Notes: generated by a model from the sequence alone, not told the origin. 64,000 nucleotides of DNA from an uncultured Saprospiraceae bacterium (GCA_905480605.1 CAJQRD010000078.1:44970-108969); one strand, 5' to 3'. Counted from the first letter of the stretch, positions 45,501-56,244 are shown. Made by a program: numbers and translations.

Positions 45501-46634
45501 ATGAAACTTAATCAAACTCTACTAATTCTAATCGGAATGCTTTTTATCTTTTCTTGTCAGACAAAACAAGATCCATTGACTGAAAAAAAAGCATCACTGA
45601 GTGAGAAAAAAACAGCACTGAGAGCCATTCAAAAGGAAATTGATTTACTTTCAAAAGAGATCTTAAAACTTGATCCCCCAAAGGAAAAAAGTCCTGTTGT
45701 TGTAAAGATCTCTACTATGCAACCCAACACCTTTAAAAGATTCATTGATCTTCAGGGTAGAGTTGAAGCTGATGATATTGTAAATGTCAGTTCTGAAATT
45801 GGAGGGCGGATCATAAGTCTCACAGTCAAAGAAGGGCAAGCTGTTAGAAAAGGTCAACTTATTGCAGTTACAGATATGTCAACTCTAGAAAACCAAATAG
45901 CTGAAATTAACAACAATCTTGATATGGCTAAAACAGTTTTTGAACGACAAGAAAGGCTGTGGAAACAAAACATTGGCTCAGAAATCCAATACCTACAAGC
46001 TAAAACAAATAAAGAAGGCATTGAGAAATCATTAGAAACTTTAAAGTCACAAATAAAGAAGAAAAATGTCTATGCGCCCATATCTGGAATAGTGGATAAA
46101 GAATTCATGAAACAAGGAGAAACGACATCACCAGGTATGCCAATAGTACAAATACTTAATACTTCAAAAATAAAAGTTGTTGCTGATGCTCAAGAACATT
46201 TTTTGAAAAGTATATCAATTGGAGATATGGTTGAAGTAACTTTTCCAGCACTTGGACAAACAGTTAACAAAAAGATTTCTATGATTGGTCGAACCATAGA
46301 TCCTGCCAATAGAACTTTCAAATTTGAGATTGAAACCAATAGTATGAATGGTCAATTGAAGCCAAATCTTTTGGCAGAGGTAAAAATAAATGACTATTCA
46401 ATGGAGGATGCGATTGTCATTCCTTTAGATGCTATTCAAGAAGAGGTGAGTGGAAAAAAATTCGTCTATCTAATGGTTAAAAAAGAAGGAGAAAATAGAG
46501 CCCAAAAATCATATATAGAATTGGGAGAATCCAAAGTTGGAGAAACTATAATATCAAGTGGTTTAAATGCTGGAGACAACCTAATTGTAGCGGGAGGAAA
46601 AAATCTATCGAACGGAGACTTAGTAACCATATAA
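45501..46634 (+). CDS. RND efflux periplasmic adaptor (HlyD/MFP), lipoprotein
   Basis: A 377-residue membrane-fusion protein. The signal ends IFSC (Cys19 lipidated) and is followed by a coiled-coil-like stretch rich in KK/EK (residues 25-55). Next come the lipoyl half-motif GRIISLTVKEGQAVRKGQLI, the hairpin and the barrel IKVVADAQEHFLKSIS. It links the RND transporter in the inner membrane to the TolC subunit. The RND gene starts 16 bp downstream. Confidence 0.93.
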   Translation: MKLNQTLLILIGMLFIFSCQTKQDPLTEKKASLSEKKTALRAIQKEIDLLSKEILKLDPPKEKSPVVVKISTMQPNTFKRFIDLQGRVEADDIVNVSSEIGGRIISLTVKEGQAVRKGQLIAVTDMSTLENQIAEINNNLDMAKTVFERQERLWKQNIGSEIQYLQAKTNKEGIEKSLETLKSQIKKKNVYAPISGIVDKEFMKQGETTSPGMPIVQILNTSKIKVVADAQEHFLKSISIGDMVEVTFPALGQTVNKKISMIGRTIDPANRTFKFEIETNSMNGQLKPNLLAEVKINDYSMEDAIVIPLDAIQEEVSGKKFVYLMVKKEGENRAQKSYIELGESKVGETIISSGLNAGDNLIVAGGKNLSNGDLVTI

Positions 46635-46650
46635 TCCAAAAGATCCAAAA

Positions 46651-49600
46651 ATGAATAAATTCATTCAAGAATTAAAAGAATTTAAGCTAAGTTCTGTTGC
46701 TGTAGATAATGCAACCAGTGTATTTCTTGTAGCTGTTATGATTATGCTATTTGGACTGCAAGCTTATTTAGATATGCCAAAGGAACAATATCCTGAAGCA
46801 TCATTACCAACAGTTTACATCAATACACCATATTTCGGTAATTCAGCTGAAGAAATAGAAAACTTGATAGCGAGACCAATTGAACAAGAAGTTAGTTCAG
46901 TTGTCGGTATTAAAAACATAAAGTCAACTTGTGTGCAGGATTTTTCAGTTATTGTTGCAGAATTTGATAGCGATGTTGACATTGATCTGGCAGTACAAAA
47001 AACCAAGGATGCTGTCGATAAAGCAAAGAAAGAATTGCCTAGTGACCTCGATCAAGACCCCTCAGTTTTCGAAGTGAATTTGTCAGAATTGCCAATTGTA
47101 ACAATCAATATTTCAGGTGACTATTCAATGGATGACTTAAGGGATTATGCCGAATATATTCAAGATAAAATTGAAGATATCCCTGAAGTCTCTGAAGCAG
47201 AAATGAAGGGTGCATTAGAGAGAGAAGTAAGAATAAATATTGACCTTCTAAAAATGCAGGCTCTTAAGGTCAGTTACACTGATATTGAAGCGGCTATAGG
47301 AAGAGAGAATGTTACAATGTCAGGTGGAGAAATCATCAACAATGACAAAAGACGTGCCGTAAGAATTATCGGTCAATTCAAAACAATTGACGAAATTGAA
47401 AACCTTATCGTTACAGCAGAGAAACAAAGATCAATTTATCTAAAAGACATTGCCGAAGTAAAATATGGATTCGAAGACCGCACCTCATATTCTAGATCTG
47501 GAGTGCTTCCCGTAGTTTCACTAGATGTGATAAAAAGAAGTGGTGAAAACCTACTTTCAACTGCTGATAAAATAAAAGAAGTTATTGAAGAAGCACAACC
47601 AAAATTACCTAGTGGTTTAGAGATTAGTCTATTCAATGACCTGTCGGTATATACAAGAAACGAGGTTACAAACCTTGAAAACAGTATTATTTCAGGTGTG
47701 ATTTTGGTAATTTTAGTGTTGCTCTTTTTCCTAGGATTAAGAAATGCAATCTTTGTAGGTATCGCCATTCCACTTTCAATGCTGACTGGTATATTGATCC
47801 TAAATATATTTGGCGTAACCATGAATATTGTAGTATTGTTTTCCCTGATTCTAGCCTTAGGGTTATTGGTAGACAATGGAATTGTTGTTGTCGAAAACAT
47901 CTATCGATACATGCAAAATGGCAGTGATGGAGAATCTGCTGCCAAATATGGAGCAGGTGAAGTGGCTTGGCCAATAATAGCATCTACTGCCACTACTCTA
48001 GCGGCATTTTTACCTTTATTATTTTGGCCAGGTATCATGGGTGTATTTATGAAATACATGCCTATTACCTTAATTATCGTACTTGCATCTTCATTGTTCG
48101 TCGCTTTAGTTATAAACCCTGTTTTTACAAGCAAGTTTATGAAAGTAAGTCAGGCTGCTGAAACCAAAACAATTAAAAAACGTCAGACCACAAATACAAT
48201 AATAGGTTTTGTTATTATGATTTTGTTGGCTTTTCTTTTTCACCTTGTACAAGTTTATTGGTTAAGGAATCTTATTGGGATAGCTGCATTACTCAGCTTA
48301 ATAAATTACTTTATTTTAAATCCTATGTCCTTGGGTTTTCAAAATAAAGTACTGCCAATTTTAGAAAATGTCTATAATAAATTCATCAGTTTTTGCTTGA
48401 GAGGTAAAAATTCACTGATCACATTATTTTTAACATTTGCAATGTTGATTGGTGCATTTATGTTGTTTGCTGCCTTCATGCCTAAAATGACTTTCTTCCC
48501 TGAAGCAGATCCTTTATATGTAAATATTTTTGTTGACTTACCTATTGGAAGTGATATTGAAGCTACCAACAAAACAATGAAGGAATTAGAAGTTAAAGTT
48601 TCAAAAGTAATCGAACCCTATGGAAATGTCATTGAAGCTGTATTAACTCAAATTGGTGAAAATACTTCGGATCCAAACAGTCCGCCTGAACCTGGAGTTA
48701 CCCCAAACAAAGCAAGAATGACAGTTCAGTTTGTTGAGTATAAAGATAGGGGCAAAGTATCTACTAGAGACATCATGGAAAAGATTCGTCAAGAAATCAA
48801 AGGAAGTCCAGGTGTACAAATTGTTGTTGATCAAAATGCTGGTGGACCACCTGCAGGAAAACCAATCAACATTGAAGTTAAAGGTGACAAAATTGATAGC
48901 TTACTTGTTTATACAGCCGATATTGTAAACTATATTAATAGTCAAAATATTGGCGGTATTGAAGAACTTAAACTGGATGTTGAGTTGGGTAAACCCGAAT
49001 TGCTTATTAATATAAATAGAGAAGCTGCTAGAAAATATGGTATAAGTACTGCACAAATTGCAAGTACCTTAAGAACCTCCGTTTTTGGAACTGAAGCTTC
49101 AAAATTTAAAGTAGGTGAAGATGAATATCCAATTGTTTTAAGACTAGATGAAAGATACAGAAACAATATCTCAGATTTGATTAACCAAAAATTGACATTT
49201 AGAAATCAGTCAAATGGAAGAATTGTTCAAGTTCCAATTTCATCAGTGGCAACTTTTCAGTATTCATCCACATACAATGCGATCCGAAGAGTAGACAGTC
49301 AACGGGTAATCACCATAAGTTCGAATGTAACAGAAGGATACAATGCCAATGAAATAAATGCTGAACTTAACACACTTATGGAGGACTATCCATTTCAAGA
49401 AGGTTATACATTTGAATTCACCGGAGAGCAGCAACAACAAGCCGAAGATATGGCATTTTTAGGAGGTGCATTTCTTGCCGCAGTATTCTTTATTTTCATA
49501 ATATTGGTAACACAATTTAATTCATTAATTACACCATTTATTATTATTCTTTCAGTGCTTTTTAGTTTGATTGGTGTTTTATTGGGATATGTAATAACAG

Positions 49601-50070
49601 GTAAGGAGTTTAATATTTTATTTTCTGGAGTTGGTGTAATTTCATTGGCAGGTATAGTAGTTAACAATGCAATTGTTTTGGTAGATTATGTCAATTTATT
49701 AATCAAACGAAAAAGCAAGGAAAAAGGCGTTGAATCAATGTTTGATTTAGGGAAACAAGAAGTCATGGATTCTGTAATAGAAGGAGGTGCAACAAGATTG
49801 CGACCAGTACTATTAACAGCAATAACAACTGTCTTGGGTTTAATACCGCTGGCGATTGGATTCAACTTCAATTTCTTTACCTTTGTTGAACGCTTTGATC
49901 CACAATTTTTCATAGGTGGTGACAATACTGCAATGTGGGGACCAATGGCATGGACTATAATATATGGAATTATATTCGCAACTTTTTTAACTTTAATTGT
50001 TGTGCCTGCTATGTATTGGTTGGCCTATAGAATTAAGGCTAGACTGAAGACGAGGTTTGCTGAAAATTAA
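46651..50070 (+). CDS. RND family efflux transporter permease
   Basis: A 1,139-residue AcrB-type proton-driven pump with 12 or more membrane helices and two large periplasmic loops. The N-terminal helix is followed by FGNSAEEIENLIARPIEQEV. TM4 carries LLVDNGIVVVENIYRYM, where the usual second Asp of the proton relay is Asn (VDN, not VDD), a common variant. It is about 100 residues longer than AcrB, with extra sequence after the TM6 region. No substrate can be assigned. Heptamer repeats begin 9 bp after its stop codon. Confidence 0.95.
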   Translation: MNKFIQELKEFKLSSVAVDNATSVFLVAVMIMLFGLQAYLDMPKEQYPEASLPTVYINTPYFGNSAEEIENLIARPIEQEVSSVVGIKNIKSTCVQDFSVIVAEFDSDVDIDLAVQKTKDAVDKAKKELPSDLDQDPSVFEVNLSELPIVTINISGDYSMDDLRDYAEYIQDKIEDIPEVSEAEMKGALEREVRINIDLLKMQALKVSYTDIEAAIGRENVTMSGGEIINNDKRRAVRIIGQFKTIDEIENLIVTAEKQRSIYLKDIAEVKYGFEDRTSYSRSGVLPVVSLDVIKRSGENLLSTADKIKEVIEEAQPKLPSGLEISLFNDLSVYTRNEVTNLENSIISGVILVILVLLFFLGLRNAIFVGIAIPLSMLTGILILNIFGVTMNIVVLFSLILALGLLVDNGIVVVENIYRYMQNGSDGESAAKYGAGEVAWPIIASTATTLAAFLPLLFWPGIMGVFMKYMPITLIIVLASSLFVALVINPVFTSKFMKVSQAAETKTIKKRQTTNTIIGFVIMILLAFLFHLVQVYWLRNLIGIAALLSLINYFILNPMSLGFQNKVLPILENVYNKFISFCLRGKNSLITLFLTFAMLIGAFMLFAAFMPKMTFFPEADPLYVNIFVDLPIGSDIEATNKTMKELEVKVSKVIEPYGNVIEAVLTQIGENTSDPNSPPEPGVTPNKARMTVQFVEYKDRGKVSTRDIMEKIRQEIKGSPGVQIVVDQNAGGPPAGKPINIEVKGDKIDSLLVYTADIVNYINSQNIGGIEELKLDVELGKPELLININREAARKYGISTAQIASTLRTSVFGTEASKFKVGEDEYPIVLRLDERYRNNISDLINQKLTFRNQSNGRIVQVPISSVATFQYSSTYNAIRRVDSQRVITISSNVTEGYNANEINAELNTLMEDYPFQEGYTFEFTGEQQQQAEDMAFLGGAFLAAVFFIFIILVTQFNSLITPFIIILSVLFSLIGVLLGYVITGKEFNILFSGVGVISLAGIVVNNAIVLVDYVNLLIKRKSKEKGVESMFDLGKQEVMDSVIEGGATRLRPVLLTAITTVLGLIPLAIGFNFNFFTFVERFDPQFFIGGDNTAMWGPMAWTIIYGIIFATFLTLIVVPAMYWLAYRIKARLKTRFAEN

Positions 50071-50078
50071 AACTTATG

Positions 50079-50141
50079 ATTATGAATTATGAATTAGGGA
50101 TTATAAATTAGGGATTATGAAATAAGGATTAAGGATTAATA
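50079..50141 (+). repeat. Nine tandem heptamers (ATTATGA/ATTAGGG/ATTAAGG)
   Basis: Nine 7-bp units in unbroken phase directly 3' of the RND gene. All fit ATTANGR or a close variant: ATTATGA three times, ATTAGGG twice, ATTATAA, AATAAGG, ATTAAGG and ATTAATA. Related tracts follow the SusD and PaaA genes. Confidence 0.9.
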
Positions 50142-50232
50142 TAAAAAATAGTTAGTATAGTCAACTACTTCGCCTCATTGTTGACATTGAAGCATTATTG
50201 ATATTTAAGCATTATAGCATTAAAAGAAAAGC

Positions 50233-50874
50233 ATGGAAAACTTAGGCAACATAAGAGAAAGATATTTGAAAGGTGAATTGAATATTGAGGATTTAGCAAA
50301 AGATCCAATTAGTCAGTTTGACCGTTGGTATCAAGATGCTGAAAAGGCAGAAGCTGATGAGCCTAATGCTATGACCTTAGCTACAGTTAATACTGAAGGC
50401 CAACCCTCCGCAAGAATTGTTTTACTTAAAGGTTTTGGTCAAAAAGGTTTTGCTTTTTACACAAATTACAACAGCCAAAAAGGACAAGAGTTGAAAGATA
50501 ATCCAAAAGCAGCACTAGTCTTCTGGTATAAAGAATTACAACGTCAAATCAGGATTTCCGGGACAGTTGAAAAGTTAAGTTATGAAGCTTCACAATCTTA
50601 TTTTCACTCAAGACCCAAAGGAAGTCAAATAGGTGCAATCGCTTCTCCACAAAGTGAAATTATCACAAAGGAAGGGTTGGTTCAAAGATTCACAGATATT
50701 GAATTAAAGCACAAAGATGATACAAGTATTCCCCTACCTGGTCATTGGGGTGGATATGTTCTCAAACCCAATGTTATTGAATTTTGGCAAGGAAGGGATA
50801 ATCGATTACATGATAGAATTAAGTACACTTTGTCTGATGATGGAGAATGGGGAGTTGTTCGGTTAGCGCCTTAG
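50233..50874 (+). CDS. pdxH: Pyridoxamine 5'-phosphate oxidase
   Basis: FMN-dependent oxidation of pyridoxine- or pyridoxamine-5'-phosphate to pyridoxal phosphate. The 213-residue protein has the FMN-binding stretch PSARIVLLKGFGQKGFAFYT, the family block SQKGQELKDNPKAALVFWY, and the C-terminal substrate part VIEFWQGRDNRLHDRI ending WGVVRLAP. It is a stand-alone gene separated from the RND operon by the heptamer tract. Confidence 0.96.
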   Translation: MENLGNIRERYLKGELNIEDLAKDPISQFDRWYQDAEKAEADEPNAMTLATVNTEGQPSARIVLLKGFGQKGFAFYTNYNSQKGQELKDNPKAALVFWYKELQRQIRISGTVEKLSYEASQSYFHSRPKGSQIGAIASPQSEIITKEGLVQRFTDIELKHKDDTSIPLPGHWGGYVLKPNVIEFWQGRDNRLHDRIKYTLSDDGEWGVVRLAP

Positions 50875-50927
50875 TTTTAAAACGATAGACGGGCGCTTCG
50901 CTTTTATCTTATTTTCTTTTTTTATTT

Positions 50928-50963
50928 CTCTGTGAACTCTGTGCCTTCTCTGTGTCCTCTGTG
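50928..50963. repeat. Four CTCTGTG units 3' of pdxH
   Basis: CTCTGTG occurs at 50928, 50937, 50948 and 50957 (spacing 9, 11 and 9 bp) between convergent genes. The reverse complement CACAGAG recurs in the repeated leader of the paa regulator near 60753-60789, suggesting one dispersed element. Confidence 0.6.
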
Positions 50964-51000
50964 GTTAAACATTCAAGCATTGTTGAAATTTATTATGGTA

Positions 51001-51549
51001 TCAAGACCACCTCCACTCAATCAAAGCCCACTCAACCCCAAACCGATCGGTGTACACTTTCATTATCTCATAGCCAACCTTTTTGTGTGCACGCATTGAG
51101 CGCAGATTACTGACTGCCACTTCTGTAATATTCACATCAAATAAAGATGAAAAGCTCTTCCGCATAGCATTATACAAACCTTGAAACAAACCTTTGCCTC
51201 GATGACCTTTACTTATACAAACTTGACCCATTACTATAAAGGAATCATTTCTATTATGTCTTGCCATTTCTTCATCTATCATTTCAAACATAGGTACTAG
51301 AACTGGCAATAGATTTCTGAACTGTGATCCCATAGATAAAGCATATCCGACTACTTGATCATCAACAGTTACAATTGTATGAGGATAGATGTCATTCATA
51401 ACTTTTAATTCATCATAAGTATGTGAAGCTGTAACAAATCCTTCTTTAACTATTTCTTTTTCTGATAAGCTTTCACTGAGATTTGCTTTTTGCAATTCTA
51501 AAATTTGATAGAGATGCTTATCAGTAGCCTGGATATATAGATATTTCAT
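51001..51549 (-). CDS. GNAT family N-acetyltransferase
   Basis: A 182-residue GNAT protein. The acetyl-CoA loop is GHRGKGLFQGLYNAM, after strand VMGQVCIS, and the C-terminal strand ends GVEWALIEWRW. It has a longer first half than the GNAT in the ddl operon and is not closely similar to it. It is monocistronic and convergent with pdxH. No substrate is suggested. Confidence 0.87.
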   Translation of the reverse strand: MKYLYIQATDKHLYQILELQKANLSESLSEKEIVKEGFVTASHTYDELKVMNDIYPHTIVTVDDQVVGYALSMGSQFRNLLPVLVPMFEMIDEEMARHNRNDSFIVMGQVCISKGHRGKGLFQGLYNAMRKSFSSLFDVNITEVAVSNLRSMRAHKKVGYEIMKVYTDRFGVEWALIEWRWS

Positions 51550-51870
51550 GAATACAATTCTAACAGTTATAATTAACGATTAAAAATAAAATATAAAATT
51601 CCAAAAATGCTCTAAAAATGTTTTAAAAAAGCAAGTAATCCACCAATAAATCAATTATTGTAAGAACAACACTATCAAGTAGTTATATCATATTAAATAA
51701 AATAATATCCAATTAATATCAGTCAAAAATTAGGAAAATACTGGTAATTACCCAAAATTTGTCATATAACGGAAGTTTTAATATGTTTTTTGATGATTAT
51801 GTAGAATAAAATAAAACTGTTAGTTAATAATGTATATTTTGTGTCTTTAGAAATTTAACAAAAAGAAACT
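51550..51870. other. AT-rich promoter region upstream of susC
   Basis: The 321 bp hold no ORF. TATATTTTG at 51833-51841 is a near match to the -7 box with a 3-nt gap, about 30 bp before the susC start. No sigma/anti-sigma genes or clear -33 box were seen. It must also contain the promoter for the divergent GNAT. Confidence 0.4.
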
Positions 51871-54831
51871 ATGAAAAAAACGATTTTTTTAGGACTGTTC
51901 TTTTTTACATTCTTCTCAGGCTTAATGATGGCCCAAGTCAATGTAGAAGGTACAGTTTTGGACAGTGATGGAAGCCCACTTATTGGTGTTTCTGTACTAG
52001 TGAAAGGAACTACTCTTGGTACAATCAGTGATATAGATGGTTCCTTCTCACTCACAGCACCCAGTGAAGACTCTCAGATTGAGTTGTCTTACCTAGGTTA
52101 CAAGACAATGTCTTTTTCTGCCAGTGAATCACCATATAATGCGGTGATGGCTGAAGACATTAATCAATTAGACGAAGTAGTTATCACAGGTTTGGCAACT
52201 ACGGTTAAAAGAAAAAACCTTGCAAATTCAGTAGCAAAAATTGATGCTCAAGAATTGGTAGGTGTAGCAGTTCCAAGTACTTTGGAAACGGCACTTTATG
52301 GTAAATTCAAAGGTGCAGAAATTAAAGCAGCTTCTGGTGCACCAGGTGGTGGTCTTTCTTTTAAATTAAGAGGAACTACATCTATTAACGGTTCATCTCA
52401 ACCACTTGTAATTATTGATGGAGTTTATATGGACAACTCTTCAATTGCAGCTGGATTAAACCTTGTTAGTGCTGCAGCATCAGGTGGTAGTACTTCAAAC
52501 CAAGATAATCCATCAAACAGATTGTCAGATTTAGATCCTAATGATATTGAGTCAGTTGAGATCCTTAAAGGAGCTTCTGCTGCAGCGATCTATGGATCAA
52601 GAGCTGCTGGAGGTGTCGTATTGATTACAACAAAAAGAGGTACTGAAGGTAAAACAAGAGTAAGTATTTCTCAATCTATAGGTCAGGCTTCTCAATTGAG
52701 AAAATTGGGTATCAGAGAATGGACTGAAGAGCGTGTTCTTGGTAGTGCTTTTGCTGGAAACATAGATGACTTTAGAAATAATGGTATAACCAATTATGAA
52801 GATTTGTTATATGGAAACAGTGCTCTTTTAAGCAATACAAAATTAAGCATTTCAGGTGGTAATGATAAAACACAATTTTACGTTGGTGGATCATACAAAA
52901 ATGATGAAGGTATTGTTAACAATACTGGCTATAAAAAAACATCAGTAAGGTTTAATATCGACCATAAAATATCTGAAGTATTTGATGCAAAAATTTCAAC
53001 GAATTATATTAATTCTTCTGCAGATAGAGGCTTCTTTAACAATGATAACTCAGGAACAACAATGGGTGTATCATTTACATCTACTCCTTCATTTGCAAGT
53101 TTAGAAGCAGACCCAACAACTGGTCTTTTCCCTGCAAACCCTTATGCACCCTCTAATTTTTTAGAAACTGCAGCATTGGTTACCAACAATGAGAGTGTAA
53201 ACAGATTTATTGGGGGTGGTACTATAACAGCTAAGTTACTAACTAAAGACAACCAAACTTTAAAAGCAATTTTTAGAGGAGGTGCTGATTTTTATAACTT
53301 ATCAACTCAAGCAATCTTCCCTAACTCTTTACAATTTCAAAGAGATGGTGCTGGTTTGAATGGTGTATCTGTTCAAGGTGTAACTACAAACTTAAATTCA
53401 AATATTGCGGCATTTTTAGTACACAACTATTATACTGATGGTGGTATGTCATTTACAACTTCAGCTGGTGTAACGCAAGAAGATTTTAATAGAAATACAA
53501 TATTAGGTGAAGCTTCAAACTTGATTGGTGCAGAAACAAATCTAGACCAAGCGGGTAATAGAAACGTAACTCAAAACAGACTTATCCAACAGGATAAAGG
53601 ATTCTTTGCTCAAGAAGAAGTTAACTGGGATGACAAAATTATTGCAACTGTTGGATTTAGAGCAGATAAATCTTCAAACAATAGTGATGTGAATAAATTA
53701 TTTTACTACCCTAAGGCAAATGTTGCTGTGAACTTACACAACTTAGGAATAGTAGACCCGAATGGTTTATTTACACAATTAAAAGTAAGAGCGGCATATG
53801 GTGAGTCTGGTAACTTTGCAAGATTCGGAGCCAAGTCAACTATTCTTAGTTCTTCTATTGTAAATGGCCAAGCAGGTGTAAGTGTACCTGCATTATTAGG
53901 TAACTCTAATGTAGGTCCTGAAAGACAAAAAGAATTAGAAGTTGGGTTAGATTTTGAAATTGACAACAGGTATTCATTTGATTTAACCTACTACATTAAA
54001 AACGTTGAAGACTTATTATTGAATGCTGACGTACCAGCTTCTTCTGGTTTTTCTTCACAAGTAACCAATGCAGCGGCATTACAAAACAAAGGTGTTGAGA
54101 TTGGATTAAACTTAAGCATGATAAACAAATCTAATTTGAAGTGGGGATCTAGATTTTCATTCTGGAAAAATACAGCAAAAGTTACGAGATTGGATGTACC
54201 TGCATTTACGCAAGGTGGATTTGCTGATTTCTTAGGTAACTATATAATAAAAGAAGGACTTAGTCCAACTACTATTATTGGTGTTGGTCCGAATCCTGAT
54301 GTTACTTTAAATGGTGAGGGAGATCCAACGCTACAGATTTTTGGAAACGGTGAAGCTGACTTCCAATTGTCTTGGGCTAACAACATCAATATTGGTAATA
54401 ATGTAGATATTACGTTCTTATGGCACTGGAAAAAAGGTGGATACAATATCAACCTTTCAACTTTATTATTTGACTTAAATGAAACTACTCATGATTTTGA
54501 TGGTTCAGGAATTGACCCTTCAGGTGAATTGGCTAACGGCCCATACAGATTAAGCGTTTTGGGTTCTAACACTGATCCTTATGTGGAAGATGCTAGTTAC
54601 ATCAGATTAAGAGAAATTGGAGTTTATTATACTTTACCTACAGGACTTATTCCAGGTACTGAGAGTTTAAAATTAGGTGTATCAGGTAACAACTTGATAA
54701 ACATTTTTGATTACAATAGTTACGATCCTGAAGTTTCAAACTTCGGTAGTAATGGATTTTCTTCTGGCGTTGAAGTGACACCGTTCCCTTCTTCTAAGAG
54801 ATTTGATTTCCACATCATAGCTAATTTTTAA
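51871..54831 (+). CDS. SusC/RagA-type TonB-linked outer-membrane transporter
   Basis: A 986-residue TonB-dependent receptor. The signal peptide ends GLMMAQ, a carboxypeptidase-like (CarboxypepD_reg) domain covers about 23-95, then the plug domain has KGASAAAIYGSRAAGGVVLI (SusC box), and the barrel ends RFDFHIIANF. It imports large nutrients with the SusD partner. The adjacent downstream gene is SusD. No glycoside hydrolase, sulfatase or peptidase of a utilisation locus sits next to the pair, so the substrate is open; peptide or other non-carbohydrate use is possible. Confidence 0.96.
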   Translation: MKKTIFLGLFFFTFFSGLMMAQVNVEGTVLDSDGSPLIGVSVLVKGTTLGTISDIDGSFSLTAPSEDSQIELSYLGYKTMSFSASESPYNAVMAEDINQLDEVVITGLATTVKRKNLANSVAKIDAQELVGVAVPSTLETALYGKFKGAEIKAASGAPGGGLSFKLRGTTSINGSSQPLVIIDGVYMDNSSIAAGLNLVSAAASGGSTSNQDNPSNRLSDLDPNDIESVEILKGASAAAIYGSRAAGGVVLITTKRGTEGKTRVSISQSIGQASQLRKLGIREWTEERVLGSAFAGNIDDFRNNGITNYEDLLYGNSALLSNTKLSISGGNDKTQFYVGGSYKNDEGIVNNTGYKKTSVRFNIDHKISEVFDAKISTNYINSSADRGFFNNDNSGTTMGVSFTSTPSFASLEADPTTGLFPANPYAPSNFLETAALVTNNESVNRFIGGGTITAKLLTKDNQTLKAIFRGGADFYNLSTQAIFPNSLQFQRDGAGLNGVSVQGVTTNLNSNIAAFLVHNYYTDGGMSFTTSAGVTQEDFNRNTILGEASNLIGAETNLDQAGNRNVTQNRLIQQDKGFFAQEEVNWDDKIIATVGFRADKSSNNSDVNKLFYYPKANVAVNLHNLGIVDPNGLFTQLKVRAAYGESGNFARFGAKSTILSSSIVNGQAGVSVPALLGNSNVGPERQKELEVGLDFEIDNRYSFDLTYYIKNVEDLLLNADVPASSGFSSQVTNAAALQNKGVEIGLNLSMINKSNLKWGSRFSFWKNTAKVTRLDVPAFTQGGFADFLGNYIIKEGLSPTTIIGVGPNPDVTLNGEGDPTLQIFGNGEADFQLSWANNINIGNNVDITFLWHWKKGGYNINLSTLLFDLNETTHDFDGSGIDPSGELANGPYRLSVLGSNTDPYVEDASYIRLREIGVYYTLPTGLIPGTESLKLGVSGNNLINIFDYNSYDPEVSNFGSNGFSSGVEVTPFPSSKRFDFHIIANF

Positions 54832-54849
54832 ACCAATAAATTGAAAGAA

Positions 54850-56154
54850 ATGAAAATATTTAAAAATATAATTTGCTTGGCTTTATGTATTAGCATTTTC
54901 AGTTGTGATATTGAAGATGCCGCAAATCCTAATGGACCAAGTATTGAAGGAACTTTATTGGATGCGACAAAAAGTCAGCTCCAAACTATAGTTACAGGAT
55001 CTGAAGATTTATTAAGACAAGAAATCGGATTCTATTATGACTTAACATCTATTCTAGGAAGAGAGTATTACTTTTTCACAGGATCTGATCCAAGATATAC
55101 TGGAGAGATTTTAGGAAAAGGAGATTCTCAATTAGATAATGCAGGATTCTATGGTACAAGACCTTATTTCGGAAGATATAAGACTGTTAAGAACTTAAAT
55201 GTTCTTATGGAGGCTGCTGCAAACTCAACTACAATCACTGCTGCTGAGTTAAGTGGGTATAATGGTTTTGCAAAAACAATGCAGGCTTACGAATTGAGTT
55301 TAGCTGCTAACCTACAATTTAATAATGGCATCAGAACAGACGTTTCAGATATTGATAATCTAGGACCATTCCAAGATTACAATTCTGCATTAGCTGCTAT
55401 CGAAACTCTATTGAATGAAGCTTTGACTGATTTAAATAATGCTGGTGGAGATTTTGCATTTAGTTTATCGGACGCAATGGCTGGATTTGATACACCTTCA
55501 TCTTTTGCAACATTTAACAGAGCTTTGGCTGCAAGAGTAGCGTTATATCTTGGTGATAAATCAGGAGCAATCAATCACTTAGGAAGTTCATTTATGGATA
55601 TGGCTGCAGGTCCTGATTTAGGTCCTAAAAGATTTTACTCTGCCGCTGGAGGAGATTTTGCTAACAACTTGTTTAGAGTACCTAACCAAGCAGATGCTAT
55701 TATTGCTCACCCTACATACGTGAATGATGCAGAAGCAGGAGATGCAAGATTAGCAAAGGTTCAACTAAGAGCTTCTGGAGCCTTGGCCTTAGATGATTTA
55801 TCGGGAGATTATGATGTTTGGGTTTACCAATCATTGGAAGATTATGTACCATTTATGACAAATGCTGAATTGATGTTAATCAATGCTGAAGCAAATATAG
55901 GTAGCAACAACGGTGCTGCTACAGATATCATTAATGCTATAAGATCAGCTAACGGAGTTGGTGCATACACAGGAGGTTCATCTGATGCTGATCTAGTTAA
56001 TGAAGTACTTTACCAAAGAAGATATTCATTATTCGGCTTGGGTCACCGATGGGTTGACATGAGAAGATATGGAAAACTTGGTGATTTACCGTTGGATAGA
56101 GCTGGTGATGATGTTTGGGAGCAATTGCCGCGCCCTGTATCTGAGCCACAATAA
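54850..56154 (+). CDS. SusD/RagB-family nutrient-binding lipoprotein
   Basis: A 434-residue SusD-like lipoprotein: the signal ends SIFSC and the mature protein begins DIEDAANPNG. The helical TPR-like fold is suggested by SGYNGFAKTMQAYELSLAAN and by the C-terminal RYSLFGLGHRWVDMRRYG, a family hallmark. It caps the SusC barrel. I use ATG 54850 (MKIFKNII); a TTG three codons upstream also fits. A terminator follows 90 bp downstream, so SusC and SusD form a two-gene operon. Confidence 0.93.
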   Translation: MKIFKNIICLALCISIFSCDIEDAANPNGPSIEGTLLDATKSQLQTIVTGSEDLLRQEIGFYYDLTSILGREYYFFTGSDPRYTGEILGKGDSQLDNAGFYGTRPYFGRYKTVKNLNVLMEAAANSTTITAAELSGYNGFAKTMQAYELSLAANLQFNNGIRTDVSDIDNLGPFQDYNSALAAIETLLNEALTDLNNAGGDFAFSLSDAMAGFDTPSSFATFNRALAARVALYLGDKSGAINHLGSSFMDMAAGPDLGPKRFYSAAGGDFANNLFRVPNQADAIIAHPTYVNDAEAGDARLAKVQLRASGALALDDLSGDYDVWVYQSLEDYVPFMTNAELMLINAEANIGSNNGAATDIINAIRSANGVGAYTGGSSDADLVNEVLYQRRYSLFGLGHRWVDMRRYGKLGDLPLDRAGDDVWEQLPRPVSEPQ

Positions 56155-56158
56155 TTTA

Positions 56159-56216
56159 ATTAAGGATTAAGGATTAAGGATTAAGGAAATTATGAATTAT
56201 GAATTATGAATTATGA
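56159..56216 (+). repeat. Heptamer tract ATTAAGG x4 then ATTATGA x4
   Basis: Four perfect ATTAAGG units (56159-56186), a 2-bp slip, then four perfect ATTATGA units (56189-56216). The tract starts 4 bp after the SusD stop and precedes the terminator hairpin. It is the cleanest of three similar tracts. Confidence 0.92.
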
Positions 56217-56244
56217 ATTAATCTAAATAATTTATAAAGAAATT